A DNA stretch of 64,000 nucleotides from Cenococcum geophilum 1.58 (GCA_001692895.1 KV748199.1:434001-498000), one strand, 5' to 3'; positions 1 to 11,761 are shown, counted from the first letter of the stretch. The notes: generated from the letters alone by a model not told the origin. Made by a program: numbers and translations.

Positions 1-605
1 TGACTCAAACCGAAGACTCATGTCGTTCGCGTTACAACCAATTATGCGCTTGGGTCAAAACTCTTCTGCCACCAATATGCCTTAATAACACTACTGTAAA
101 AGCTATATAAGTTTGAGAAGACCTTAATTTAATTGAGAGTTGTGTTTTACTTACTTTAGAGTATATAATAAGTTCTATGTAGTTAATGTGGTTATTGCAT
201 ATTCGTGATATGGCACATGGTTGATTGTGATGCAAGCTACATGAGTACGCGCCTTTGTAAATAGCCGACTAGCTAGCCTGCGGCAAGAAGATCGCCTTTG
301 GAGTCTCGGGGTTCGAGCTCCCCTTGCTCGCGCCACTCGATGTTGGCAGGAAGAAAGCCGTCGAACATTCCAACGCGGCGAATTACTAGCGAAGGAACCC
401 CGCGCCTTTGCAAGACCTCAACGCCCCAGCCAGCAACATTAGCGATAAACCTTCGCCTACGGTGCCTGGCCGACATTGTAGCTCGAGCTGCTGGGCTCTA
501 CCACTTTCTTTCGACCAGCCTTAACAACCTTTCTCACTAACACGCACTCCGCCACAGCTGTAGCATTACAGAAGCAAACCTACTACTCTCGAAGCTCTCA
601 TCAGA
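1..605. other. Upstream intergenic region of UFD2
   Basis: No gene could be supported here. The first 240 bases are AT-rich. The part from about 270 on is GC-richer, runs into the UFD2 start codon, and presumably holds its promoter and 5' UTR. Open frames exist on both strands (298-540 plus, 273-476 minus) but mirror each other and resemble no known family. A tRNA-like stretch near 260-332 is discussed under rejected items. Confidence 0.5.
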
Positions 606-3600
606 ATGGCGGACTTGCAGTCGGACGCGGACAAGGTAGCTGAGAGCTGCAGTCTCATACAAGTACCCCACTAACACTCTATAGATCCGCATGAAGCGGC
701 TTGCGAAGCTCGGAGGTCAGCCAACTGCAAATGGAGAGCCAAGTGCGCCTCCAAGGCCAGCTTCATCTTCCCCAATTCCGTCGACACCACAGCCGGAAGA
801 CTCCCAGCCTGCCCAACAAGCGGAGACGCCCAAGACATCAGATCTACCCAAGGCCAACCCTTTTGCTCAGCTCGGGGTTAAAGCAGATAGCAAGGCACCA
901 CCACGTATAAACATCAAACCAAAGCCCACGCTATCACAAAATGGAGATGGTAGCACAGACGTCCTACCCCGGTCACAACAAGGCAGCCGTGATTCGATAG
1001 AGATTTGGGAAGACAGGACTCTCAACACTATCTTCAGGCTGAGTCTGGATCCAAGTACAACTCGAGACGCTCATGGACATCGTGTTTATTATCTTCCGAG
1101 CGTTAGATCAGATCTTGAAGATGAAGGGGTACCCGTACGACTTAGCATAAGCGTCCTTGATCAAGCAATACTGGAAGCTGCATCCAACCTGCAGGAGGAA
1201 GAGCCTCTAGATTATCTATTAGGATGTTGGAAGCGAGTATCAAGGATGTTCAGGGGTATGCGTAGTAATGATCCCCGATTCGGCATCCTGAAAGAGGCTC
1301 GCAGACTTTGCTTCAGTTACTGCATTTTCGCCGTAACTATGCCCGACATGTTTGGCCAAGAGCCATCTCCGGTAAACCCCCTCGCCGAACGTCTCTTGGT
1401 AGACTCTGAGCACGATCGAGGGATATGCCATGATTTTCTTAGCGAAGCTGTCTCACGGTTTAATGAAGACGAGAGTGTCAAGGAAGCCCTTGTTGGCGCT
1501 ATGGAGCAGCTCAGCAGAGAGCTTTCCAAGCTGTCAATGAATGACGATTACAAACCCTACATTCTGGTATTTGAAGCATTTCCTGCTAATACTACATTTT
1601 ACTAATAAACGATAGGCTATGCGTAACTTTGTCAGATACCAACCCCTGCTGCTTGCCCTCACTCAATCATCAATGTTTTTGCCACCGGACGTACCTGCTC
1701 AGCATATTGAGACTAGCACGCTTCTAGGACCGTTTTTCTGCCTGTCTCCCATGCAAGGGGAAGTTGCTCTAAACTATTTCTCTAGTCCCAAAACTAGGGA
1801 TAAGGCTTATATTGCCAATTCTCAGAAGGCCCTTCGCATGACATTACAAACACACCAAGATGAGCTTTTCGACATTGCAAACTGCTTCATTAAAACCAAA
1901 GATTCAAGAGAAAAAATCCTCAACTGGTTCGCATTGACCGTAAATGCCAACCACAAGCGGAGAGCCATGCAGGTAGATCCTAAAACGGTTTCGTCGGATG
2001 GTTTCATGGTCAACGTAACAGTGATATTGGATCGCTTATGCGAGCCGTTCATGGACGCTACTTTTTCCAAAATTGATCGGATTGATGTTGAGTATCTGAG
2101 GAGGAACCCTCGAGTGCTTATTGAAGATGAGACCAAGATCAGTACCGACCAGCATGCCTCAGATCATTTCTACGCAAATAAAGTGGGCGGTACAACTAAC
2201 TTCATTACTGAAATCTTCTTCCTCACAGTTGCCGCTCATCACTATGGCACCGAGGCTGCAAACACTAAACTATCGCAACTCCAGCGAGATGTGAAGTGGA
2301 TGGAAAAGCAGTTGGAAAAGTTTGAAGTTGAGAGACACAAGTTTGCGCAGGTGAGCTATACTGACACCTTAGATGATGCCCAGGCTAATCACATTGATTT
2401 AGAACCCAGCACAACTTGCAATGTTTGAAGCACATTTGAAAAAGCTTAAAGATCAATTAGAGAAAGGGCACTGTACTATCCTGGCCATTCAGGGAGTCCT
2501 CCTTGACGAACTTAGTCAAGCACGCTCTATGCAATTCATGAGATATGTTATCGTCTGGTTACTCAGACTTGTATCTCCCGGACTGAATTTTCCTCGGCAA
2601 CCTTTGCAACTTCCTCTCGTTGAAGAACAACCTGAAGTTTTCAAATGTCTTCCTGAGTATTTTCTCGAAGACATTGTTGATAACTTCAAGTTTATTACTA
2701 GGAACATACCGCAAATTATTACGTCTACCCAATGTGACGAGCTGATGATGATCTGCATAACATTTTTGCGTAGCTCGGAGTATATTAAAAATCCTTATTT
2801 GAAGTCCGGACTGGTCACAATCCTATTCCATGGTGTCTGGCCCATATACGGCCGGGCTAAAGGAGTCTTAGGTGATCTTCTCTACGCATCCGATTTTGCA
2901 ACAAAACATCTACTTCACGCTCTCATGAAGTTTTATATCGAATGCGAAAGCACAGGCACCCATACACAGTTCTTTGACAAATTCAACATTCGCTACGAGA
3001 TCTTCCAAGTGATCAGGTGTATCTGGCCGAATCCAATATATCGCGAAAATCTGGGGACTGAAGCAAGGCGAGTTTATCGGAACCTTTTATGCCTTAATAC
3101 TATGACTAATGGTCCGCAGACTTAACCTTGACTTCTTCGTCCGTTTCGTCAACCTCTTACTCAACGATGTTACATTTGTCCTGGATGAGTCATTCACCGC
3201 TTTTAAGCAAATACACGACCTAGCGAAAGAGCTCCATAGCCCCCCGGAGTCGCTAGATGCCAATGCTCGGCAAGAAAAGGAAGAAGCCTTATCAGCTGCT
3301 CAAAGCAAAGCAAAAGGGTACATGCAGCTGACTAATGAGACTGTTGCAATGTTAAAGCTCTTCACGGAAGCCCTGGAAGACTCCTTTACTATGCCGGAAA
3401 TCGTTCAACGTTTGGCTGACATGTTGGACTACAATCTGGATGCGCTGGTAGGCCCTAAGTCCTCGAACTTGAAGGTTGAGAATGGTGAGGAGTACGGCTG
3501 GAGGCCGAAGCAAATGCTCGCTGAGATCGTCGATGTCTACCTTAATTTGAAAGACAAGACTGCATTCCACAGAGCTGTTGCACGAGATGGGCGCTCATAC

Positions 3601-4026
3601 AAACCTTCCAACTTCACGAAAGCAATGACTATTATGCAACGATATGCTCTCAAATCGCCCGAACAGCTCCAGGAATGGGAGAAATTAGGCAATCTGATCC
3701 AAGCAGCTAAAGAGGCTGATGAGCAGGAGGAGCAGGATTATGGAGATATTCCTGACGAGCTTTGCGATCCATTGATGGCAACATTGATGGAGGATCCTGT
3801 CATCTTACCAAGGAGCAGGGTCACTCTTGACCGCAGCACGCTTCGGAGTCATCTACTGAGTGATCCGAACGATCCCTTTAATCGCACGCCATTAAAGATT
3901 GAGGATGTGATCCCTGATGTAGAGATGAAGGCGCGCATCGAGGCGTTCAAGGCAGAAAAAAGGGGCAAGAAGATCGGAGAAACGTCTGCTGCTGTGGAAG
4001 GAGAGCCAATGGATACGTCAGCTTGA
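606..4026 (+). CDS. UFD2: Ubiquitin conjugation factor E4 (Ufd2), U-box ubiquitin chain elongation ligase
   Basis: Five exons: 606-635, 685-1566, 1616-2350, 2403-3067, 3120-4026, giving about 1,072 residues, close to the usual fungal Ufd2 length (yeast 961). The product extends ubiquitin chains on pre-ubiquitinated substrates and works with Cdc48 in proteasomal degradation. The N-terminus (MADLQSDADK, then IRMKRLAKLGG) is typical and fixes the start in a 30-nt first exon. A low-complexity Pro/Ser-rich tail is followed by the all-helical Ufd2 core (FVRFVNLLLNDVTFVLDESF near residue 790). The C-terminal U-box begins near DIPDELCDPLMATLMEDPV. Introns 1-3 are ordinary GT-AG. Intron 4 keeps frame only as a GC-AG intron, 3068-3119 (AG|GCGAGT); using the nearby GT at 3072 would bring in a stop at once. 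The 3' end faces the minus-strand gene at 4644. Family assignment is sure; the exon 4/5 junction is inferred from frame. Confidence 0.95.
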
Positions 4027-4643
4027 CCGAGACATAGCCCCGGGATCTAGTGGCTGTGACGGAAAAGGCGCGAAACGAGGCATTTGTTTGTTCTGGTGTG
4101 GCGCGATATGCATTATAGGCGTCTGGCGTAACCGCGTATCATTAGAGGTCAAAGGATACAACATTGTGCGTTTAGTCGCGGCGTTTGGATTGCAGGCATC
4201 TTATCAGGCCGCTGCAAGGAGTGTTGTGCAAAATAACTTATAAGAATGTAACGAAATGGGAGCTCTGGCCCGCAGTGCCAGCTGTATAGAGCCGGTAGAA
4301 ATTGCGGTGATATTATAGGTCTAAACACTAACTGTAGGAGGCCTTTGGTGGCTATAGTAGAAGGCTTCCTCTAACAAGAGAATTCCCAGGGTTTCTGTTG
4401 CGTGGTATCCTCGAAAGCCAAGTGACTAGTAGGATGCAATGGACGCTTTTGAGGCTGTTGCAATGGTTTCTGGTGGTGTCGCAGGCCTGCAAGGATGAGA
4501 ATCGATTGCCACAGTTTCTATGCTACCTCAGTGTATCACATAAATGATAGGATAATTCGAGCACGCATAGCGCTCAAAGTCGCGCTTCTTACCTCTTGCA
4601 TAGACTATAGTACATAAATCTTACAAACTTTGCTCTTTAACGA
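4027..4643. other. Convergent intergenic region between UFD2 and the small membrane-protein gene
   Basis: About 617 bases that contain the 3' ends of two converging genes. I see no further coding frame, repeat or RNA gene. Confidence 0.5.
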
Positions 4644-5086
4644 TCACGTTGACTCTTCATCTGTTTTGCGCCGTCCAAATGCATATGCAACACCGCATCC
4701 GGCCAGATTGGTAGCGCAAAGACCCAAGGTTGCACCACGTATTATCCCTCGGGCACCAAATTTCTTTGCTAGCCCCTATGATAATCAAGAATAGGTTAAT
4801 ACTCATGGAAATTAGGTGTGGTTGACCCAATGGCTGCAACGTAATGCCGTAGCAAGGCAGCTCTCGAACGTATTGGATAGACTCACCTGTTTACGACGGC
4901 TTGCCAACAACAGATATAATCCGCTCCAGGCCGCAGTGATACCCGCAGCGTCTATTTTATAGGAGTTGATGTTGAGGTAACTTGAGAAGAGGAGAATTGG
5001 AGGGAATATCATTGGCAGTGGCTGAAATGGGCGCATATGCTGTGCTGTTATCAAGGTTGCAAGCAGCGTTGGTGGCAGCGGATTTT
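4644..5086 (-). CDS. Small predicted membrane protein, two hydrophobic segments, function unknown
   Basis: A spliced minus-strand gene not visible as one open frame. The exon from 5086 (acceptor TTCTAG) to 4887 is followed by a 111-bp intron (4776-4886, GTGAGT...CATAG) and an exon from 4775 to the TGA at 4644-4646. The join is in frame and gives about 100 residues. They include a hydrophobic stretch (FPPILLFSSYLNI), a second one (ITAAWSGLYLLLA), a basic RRKQ-GLAKKFGARG loop, a third weak apolar segment (GATLGLCATNLAGCGVAYAF) and a charged end, RRKTDEEST. Starts with ENPLPPTLLATLITAQ, which looks like internal coding sequence. The first exon is therefore missing; a candidate lies near 5192-5218 (ATG at 5216-5218) but its phase does not match. 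A start at the ATG of 5034-5036 is also possible. I do not recognise the family. The likely location is an organelle membrane, by inference only. Confidence 0.6.
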
Positions 5087-5529
5087 CTAGAAGATTTCAT
5101 GCGTGAATGAGCATCTGAACTACTGGAAAACAGCGGAATTGGAGTGCAAACCTCCCCATGTCCGCAATGAGTGAATGGTGCCTTGCTTTACCCTTTCTTC
5201 CGTATGTTGGTCCGGCATGGCTGCAAAAATATAGCTGATTGAAGGCTCGAGAAGGATGTTGTGTTAAAACAGCCCGACCTTCTTTGCTGCTGCCGTCATA
5301 GCAAGTTTGGCGCACAGGCCCCAGGTCGCTTCAGGAATCAGGACAGTTCAAAGTGGCATCTAAATAATACAGGGTGCCGCCAAACAACCCCCTCGGCGCC
5401 CCATCACCATCAGCTCCCAGTGCATCTATCCTTCTTCTGCTTGTTGTTAATCTGTTCCAATATTTCCCCAATCCTTGCATCGTCGAGGTCCAACACTCCC
5501 ACCACGGGCACACACCGCCCTTCATCGCA

Positions 5530-6902
5530 ATGTCCGCCAAAGCTAGCGGAGCGGACCCCAAACCTAACGGCGACGCCAAACACCGCGCGCATCACGATGG
5601 AAGTTCCGGACGAGCATTTACAGTTGAGCAGAAGACAGCCGTAATACGGATAAAGCGATGCTCTCCCACGGCTTTCTACGAGATCTTAGGTTTAGAAGAA
5701 GTGAAAGCAACAGTATCTGAAGGGGAAATAAAGAAGGCATATCGAAAACTTAGCCTTCTAACACACCCGGACAAGAATGGCTATGAAGGCGCTGACGAGG
5801 CATTTAAGAGTTAGTACCCAGAAATCGTACAGTACTTGGGATAGATGCGAATAGGATGCGCTATCTTTGCCATAACCGGAGAGCTAATATTTATCTTCAA
5901 CATCAACAGTGGTCTCGCGGGCCTTCCAAGTTCTTTCTGATCCGGACAAGAAAGCAAAGTACGATAAATTTGGTGGGGATCCCGACAACCGCTTTCCCAG
6001 CAGCTCCGCCTCTGGCGCCTCCCCCTTCAGCAACTTTGCGCGTTCCTCTGGCGCTACTCCAGGCCGACAGGGTCCGATGTGGGAAGAGGAAATATCGCCC
6101 GAGGAGATGTTCAGACAGTTTTTCGGGGGGGGGATGGGCGGTGGATTCGGAGGACCTTTTGGTATGCAACAGAACCCAAATCCGCCCACCTCAAAACAAT
6201 ATCAGCATCAGACCAATCCCCAACCCTCCCCCAACCCTCCAGCACACTCCAAGCATCGCTATCAGTTCCACTTCCCCTCCCACCGTCCCCCTCTTTTTGA
6301 ACATCGTTGACCGCTCGAACCCCTATTAACGTAACCACTCAGGAGGCGGTCTGTTCGATACAGGGCCGAACTTTGTTTTTAATATAGGTGGTGGTCCCGG
6401 CATCCGTGTGCACCAATTCGGCGGCGGACGGCCACGTAGACGACCCACTACAGCGCAAACCCCCGGCTTCGAGCCTTCGCCGAGCGCGTCTAGTGCCTTA
6501 TCCTCTCTCCTGCCCCTTCTCCTCTTATTCATTCTCCCCCTTCTCTCCTCCTTCTTCAGCTCCGCACCAACACCCCAGGGGCCCTCAGTTCGCTTCGACA
6601 CCGCTAAACCACCGAATACGCAAATACGGACCTCCACACGTCTCAAGATCCCCTACTGGGTGAATCCTGCCGAAGTGGAGGATTATAGTGCAAAGAAGTG
6701 GCGAGAGTTGGACAAGTCGGCAGAGATCAAATATGTACACCAGCTGAATGTGGGCTGTGAGATGGAACAACAGAAACAGGCCCGAATGATGCAGGATGCT
6801 CAGGGTTGGTTCTTCCAAGACGAGGAAAAAATGGTGGAAGCGCGAAAGCTTGACATGAAGAATTGTAAGAGATTGAGGGAGCTCGGGTATGTGGTGCAGT
6901 GA
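5530..6902 (+). CDS. HLJ1: ER membrane J-domain protein, Hlj1/DNAJB12 type
   Basis: Three exons: 5530-5809, 5910-6161, 6343-6902 (introns of 100 and 181 bp), about 363 residues. The J domain (about residues 50-115) is split by intron 1. It reads FYEILGLEE...[15 protein letters not shown], with the HPD signature that stimulates Hsp70, then [22 protein letters not shown] Gly/Phe-rich linker ([20 protein letters not shown]) and a conserved [13 protein letters not shown] block precede one strongly hydrophobic segment (about [17 protein letters not shown]). A C-terminal DUF1977-like region follows ([13 protein letters not shown]...). This order matches the tail-proximal-anchored ER J proteins that recruit cytosolic Hsp70 for ER-associated degradation. 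The start was placed at MSAKASG because the 52 upstream in-frame codons are low-complexity and unlike the family. A run of nine G at 6125-6133 lies in exon 2 and is a spot where a sequencing slip would matter. Confidence 0.93.
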
Positions 6903-7800
6903 ATTAAAATAATTATGTGGCGACGCCGGGGTTGGATTTACTGTTTATTGTTGTATATGATTCGTTGGCCCTGGCGGGTTCTTTATATCTTTAGGGGGGG
7001 GGGCGGATGGGGGAAATAGGGTGGCGTACTCGGCGTTGAGTGGTTGCTTGCCAGTAGGAATTCCTCTAGAGTGAGCGGGCAAGCGCGTGGGTGAAATTTT
7101 GATTTGAATTCTAGACGAAAGGACTAGTTCGTACGACTGCATTAACTGGCATCCCCTACTTGAATATGTATATCAAACTTTACTTTCTTTCTACTTTCCC
7201 CCCAATGAGCACGTCGGTGTTTCTTATTTCTTTCTAGAGTACACTCGTTTCAGTACCTAAACTGGTGAAAGTCAGTTGGAAAGTTCCAAGTGCATACACA
7301 TCCGTGAAATTTCGAGATTTCTAATATGATCTTAGGATTTTTGAAGTATCATCGGGGCCATAAAATGCAACTACACCCCAAATGCTGGGTAAAGTGTACC
7401 TCTGATAGGTCTTAACCGCTTTGAACTCGCGGCGGGACACTCGAGAAAAGCTTGGCAATTCCTTTATTCACGTTCTCGAACAATGGGTGAGGGCTCAGGA
7501 TCCCTCAAATTATATCAAGAGTCCTTATGCATCTATTTTCCTATTCTCCTACGGGATTCAATAGCACATTTCTAGTTTCAGGTAGTTGGGCTGTCAGACT
7601 AGTTGACTTTACTCGTGAAAAGAACAGCTCAGCTCTAGGATATCATAACAAATGCTTTATTTTTCCTATACAAGAGTAAGAAGATAGGCCCTTCTCTATA
7701 AATCATGCCACACTCCTCGACTTAATGATGCTAATGCGCTCGTGTTGAAGTGAGCTTTTGGAGACATGGAGTTTTACAACATTTCCATGTCCTCCTACTA
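6903..7800. other. Convergent intergenic region, HLJ1/MVD1
   Basis: About 900 bases between two converging stop codons. It contains a G-run near 6994-7003 and otherwise unremarkable sequence. I find no supportable coding exon on either strand. Confidence 0.5.
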
Positions 7801-9048
7801 TCACCGATGGATTACCTCTCCCGCTTCATCGATGAGGCTATCTTCCGTCTTCACCGGCCCCTCACCGACACCAGTTAATATCACTCGACTTACACCCTCC
7901 TTTAGCGTCGTGGACACCGGAGCAGCATGATCTTCGACCTTCGCCATGGCCTCATCGTTAACAGGAACAGCGGCACCCCTGTTTCCACCCCAACCTTCCT
8001 TTGCCCCCAGCATAGCCTTGAAGAGGCCCGCCACTGCCTTCTCGTTCTCTTCAAGGTAGTAAATGACAGCGTTTGGGCCGGCGTCAAATGTGTATGCGGC
8101 GATCGTCTTTCCCGCTGCGGCGTTTATTCCCTCCACGATTCTAATTGCTGCCCTCGAGACATCGTTCATATAAAAAATCGGTGGTTCTGTGTCCAAACAT
8201 GTGGCATGGAACCCGTTGCTATCCCTCATTGTTACCTTACCAAACATCTCGAAATCCTTTGCTGCAATTGCCTCCTCCATCTCTTTCATCCGCTTCGGCA
8301 CGACCTCGTTGGCTCGCGCCGGGAATAAAGCAGAGGTCGCAACGGTCGTCTGCATGCCTGTCGTGCTGCTCACGCCTTTTTTTGCTGCACTGACAACGAG
8401 AATCAGAGCGCNCATGTTTGGCCAGTGGGATGCCGGCGCGACCTCATATGCCACGCTATCTGAGCCGTCGGCCGCGCTGCCCATTTCCCAGCCCACGTAG
8501 CCGCCGAATAAGCTGCGGCACGCCGATCCAGAACCCTGGCGTGCGATACGAGAGAGCTCTGTGGGAGAGGAAGGAAGTTGGTAGAGATCTGCGATTGCGC
8601 GGACGAGCGCCGCAAACCCAGCCGCACTACTCGCGAGACCGGCGGCTGTGGGGAAGTTGTTCTCGCTGGCAATCTTTAAGGGGTAGGTAGATAGAGGCGG
8701 AGTGGAAGGGTTTTCGGCTTCGAGTTTCTTGCGAAGGGCACGAAGCTCACGGAAACAGGCTTGGGTGCGAGCGCCTGAGACATCTTGAGGAGAGCCATTG
8801 AGGAGGAGAGAATCTTCATATGTAAATTTAGGACTGCAAGAGGCAGTGGTGTGGGTGCGGAGGTCAGATTGTGAGAGGGTGACAGAGAGAGAGGAATTCG
8901 TGGGGAGATTGAGTTTAGGGTCGCGTTTCCCCCAGTATCTACAAGAGAATTAGAATCAGCTCTTCGGGAAGGCATTTGGGGCGTACTTGATAACAGCGAT
9001 ATTCACAGGAGCTGTTGTGCTCGCTCTGTACACTTTATTATCTGCCAT
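7801..9048 (-). CDS. MVD1: Mevalonate diphosphate decarboxylase (sterol/isoprenoid pathway)
   Basis: Two exons on the minus strand: 9048-8987 and 8938-7801, with a 48-bp intron after codon 20 (phase 2), 399 residues; yeast Mvd1/Erg19 has 396. It catalyses the ATP-dependent decarboxylation of mevalonate 5-diphosphate to isopentenyl diphosphate, the last step of the mevalonate pathway. Seen: MADNKVYRASTTAPVNIAVI then KYWGKRDPKLNLPTNSSLSV; the GHMP phosphate-binding loop ENNFPTAAGLASSAAG; the catalytic Asp in YTFDAGPNAVIYY. The C-terminus ends SLIDEAGEVIHR, as expected. One ambiguous base (N at 8412) makes a single residue unknown between NM and ALILVVSAAKKGVSSTTGMQ; Arg is normal there. The gene shares a 436-bp divergent promoter with the heme lyase. 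Confidence 0.97.
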
Positions 9049-9484
9049 TGTTGATGATAATTGTTTGCTAGAAGATACGGCGGTCGAAAGTGGAGGAGAG
9101 GTTAATTTCAAACGGAAGAGCCAAGTATAACGGCAGTCCGACGGAGGTGCGGTCTACCACACTGCTTACGCGAGACGGAGTTCTAAAACAGGGGCTGTAC
9201 CTAAGGGTGCGTGGGCTATTCGAAGGAGTCGTAATGGGGGAAGGCAATTGACAGGTGCATAACGTGATAATGTAGTGTGACGCTGGGGGAGGAGGGAGGG
9301 GAGGGGTGGAGTGGGGTGGAAACGGAGCTGAGAATGGCGGAGTGGTGCTGGACCCTGCATGCTTTGTGATGCCTGCTTTCTGTTCGCAAGCCATCCGAGC
9401 TTGGCGATGAGCTTAACTTGATTCCGCATCATCGCGAAGCTACCCTGCACAAAACTTCTTTCTATCTCTATACACCCGTCAGTC
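9049..9484. promoter_or_regulatory. Divergent promoter MVD1 / heme lyase, with G-rich tract
   Basis: The two start codons face away from each other across 436 bases. At 9285-9318 the plus strand has a run of G-tracts (GGGGG, GGG, GGGG, GGGG, GGGG separated by 1-5 bases), a plausible G-quadruplex or polypurine nucleosome-excluding element. No TATA box is obvious. Confidence 0.55.
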
Positions 9485-10302
9485 ATGACTAACGAAGCCG
9501 AGGCGTCACCTGCAGCCTGCCCTGTAGATCACAAAACTCGCGCAGCATGGCTCGAGCAAGCAAAATCGCGGAAGCCATCTGGAAAACCTCTTGCATCACC
9601 CCTCCAGGCCGAAAGCTGCGATTCGTCCCAGATGGATCAGCCCACCCTCCCCCAGCCAACCAATTCATTATCGTCTCTTATGAGGGCTCATCTTAAGGTA
9701 GACCGTGAGATCTCTTCTATTCCACGGGCACTTCCGAGAGACTCTTCGAGACCTGCAGGACCAGCGAACAATGAGCAGGAGACGGGGTCGGACAAGAGTA
9801 GCGGGAATTGGATATATCCATCTGAGCAAATGTTTTTCAATGCCATGAAGAGGAAGAACTATAGCCCAGATGAAGCAGACATGAGGACAATCGTGCCAAT
9901 CCACAATGCGGTGAACGAGCAAGCATGGAAGGAAATTAAAGAATGGGAAATGAGAAGGGGAGGCGAATCGTAAGTCGCGCATATAACAGCACATACAACA
10001 TATCTTTGCCATCTGACGTCTTTAGATGTGGTGGTCCTCGCCTCGAATCATTCAGCGGTCTCTCATCCGCTTTGACTCCTAGGGCGCGACTCAATACCCT
10101 TCTGGGATATCAACCGCCTTTTGATAGACATGACTGGGTCGTAGATAGGTGCGGGATGAAGATCGAGTATGTAATAGATTTCTATGCTGGAAGAGACGAG
10201 AAGAAGGCTGGCAAAGAACTTAACTTCTACCTCGATGTAAGGCCGAAGTTAAATAGCTTTGAAGGATGGAAAATGAGGGTGAGCAGGTTAATGGGCTTAT
10301 GA
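9485..10302 (+). CDS. CYT2: Holocytochrome c/c1 heme lyase, probably the cytochrome c1 type (Cyt2)
   Basis: Two exons: 9485-9969 and 10026-10302, with a 56-bp GT-AG intron, 253 residues. The family covalently attaches heme to apocytochrome in the mitochondrial intermembrane space. An N-terminal heme-regulatory CPV motif lies at residues 12-14 ([18 protein letters not shown]). The conserved HCCS core begins with [20 protein letters not shown], then [19 protein letters not shown], then CGGPRLESF (the C formed at the splice junction). It ends with [28 protein letters not shown] [13 protein letters not shown], and [15 protein letters not shown]. The length and the CPVDxKTRxxWL start resemble Cyt2 more than Cyc3; separating the two with certainty would need a tree. 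Confidence 0.88.
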
Positions 10303-10837
10303 AATTATGATGTGGGTAACTTTGGTGTAAGCATAGAGCTTTGGTATTAGGGGCATAGCACTGGCGTTCAAACCGAGACGTAGTAGTGTGCGTGTAAAAA
10401 TGTACTATATTAGCTGTTATTATAGCTCGGGGCGGGGACCCTGTAATCGATTCGGAAGAATCCTGACAGCAAACGACAGTTTCTTTCATGCTGGGGGAAA
10501 CTAAGTATTGTGGTTTAATTATAGAACTGTTGCAGCGCAAGCCTAGGCTTGCGTTGATCGATATTGCAAAGTAAAGGAGAAAGAACGCCAGGATTTTGCA
10601 CAGCCGCGGTGGTATTGGAAAGTAACCGCTCATAGAAAACACTCTCCTACAAAGAATCCTCTCCAATAATCCTACATCTGATGACAAGATATAAATGAAA
10701 CTTATGTACTTCAAACCTTGCCACCCTTACGGAGGGAGTATCACGCCGTACGCCATCGGCATAGCTAATGCTCAAACCAAACCAACGAACTCCCCAAAAT
10801 CAGCACGAAGTAAATTTGTGGCCAGATGAAAAAATAG
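10303..10837. other. Convergent intergenic region, CYT2/PEP12
   Basis: 535 bases holding two 3' ends. The minus-strand open frame at 10220-10714 overlaps the CYT2 end and has no family resemblance. Nothing else was seen. Confidence 0.45.
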
Positions 10838-11761
10838 CTAATCTACAACAACTGCCAGGATAATAATAGTAAGTACCACTGCTAGGATAATCAATAGGAT
10901 GCATGCCTTGCTTCGTGCACTCTTCTGGTATCTGCTAGCTTGAACAAGGTTTTTGTGCGCGCCCTGCGAGGCTTCGTTCGTAATCTCGACGTGTTCCGAA
11001 ATAAGATCGAGCTGTTCACCCTGTTCGTGTACCATGTGAGCGACATCTCGGAAGAGCTCGTTTAGTTCGCCAACAGATTGTTCGATGTTGCGTATCTCGG
11101 ATTCCCGCTCGATAATTAGTGATTCCTGAAAGTCAACCTCGTCTTGAGATGCCAGTCGTAGCTGTTCCTGCTCTTGCTGCTGTCCAAACCCGCCGTGCTC
11201 TTGAGTTGGCGATCCTGATTGGTCCTGGAGCGCAGCACGAGCTGCGGAGGCGGATGCCCGCTCTTTTTCAATTGCTTGACGTTGGAGTACCTGAAATTCG
11301 GTGAGAGAAGCTTTGAACTCTCGATTGAGCTTTCCTTGAGTGAATTTCTGTGATGGCTGTGCCGGAAGTACCCGTTAGCATTGATAAGCTGTCTGTGGCT
11401 ATCAGGCCATGTAATGAAATAATCACGACACTAAATTCCAGAGGTACAAGCTCAGGATACGTACCCCTAAGTCATGCCACGTAGAAACCTTCTTAAGGCC
11501 CTCTCCAATATCTTTAAAGCTTGCTGAAGTTTCGTCGATCAAGTCCCGCACTCTCTCCCTCACCCGCTCAGTCTCCCGCTTTGTGCCAAGCAGAGCGACT
11601 TGGCTTGAGAGTCGCGATATATTAGAGGTCAAGGAAAAGAGTCTGTCGGACAGATCTTGTGTAAAGTGACGGAATTCGGGGTCGTCGCTGTATTGAGGGT
11701 CGTCCTCGCGCCTCCAGGTCGTCGGCTGCGACTCGAGGGCTGATGAATCCTGGAAGGACAT
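10838..11761 (-). CDS. PEP12: Endosomal/vacuolar Qa-SNARE, Pep12-type syntaxin
   Basis: Two exons on the minus strand: 11761-11465 and 11356-10838, with a 108-bp intron in phase 0, 271 residues. The N-terminal Habc region includes FRHFTQDLSDRLFSLTSNIS and ALLGTKRETERVRERVRDLI. The splice joins STWHDLG to PSQKFTQGKLNREFK. The SNARE motif runs from LIIERESEIRNIEQSVGEL to the juxtamembrane YQKSARSKA, with the zero-layer Gln in VHEQGEQLDLI. One C-terminal transmembrane helix (CILLIILAVVLTIIILAVVV) ends one residue from the terminus, so this is a tail-anchored protein. Expected role: fusion of Golgi-derived vesicles with the late endosome/vacuole. The Vam3 type is the alternative; the conserved LTSNISRLSSQV segment favours Pep12. 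Confidence 0.92.

Noticed and set aside
262..335. tRNA-like sequence (A-box-like TAGCTAGCC..., T-arm-like GGGGTTCGAGCTCCCC)
   Set aside because: The acceptor and D arms do not pair and the T-arm loop has the wrong size; at most a degraded tRNA. A tRNAscan run would decide.
5374..5529. N-terminal extension of the J protein by 52 in-frame codons
   Set aside because: Low-complexity sequence unlike the family; the start at 5530 gives the usual N-terminus.
5884..6189. Open frames on the minus strand under HLJ1
   Set aside because: Shadow frames of Gly/Pro-rich coding sequence.
8412..8412. Unknown base in MVD1 as a possible frameshift (also N at 23189 in the PHD/forkhead gene)
   Set aside because: Frame continues correctly on both sides, so each is a single ambiguous base.
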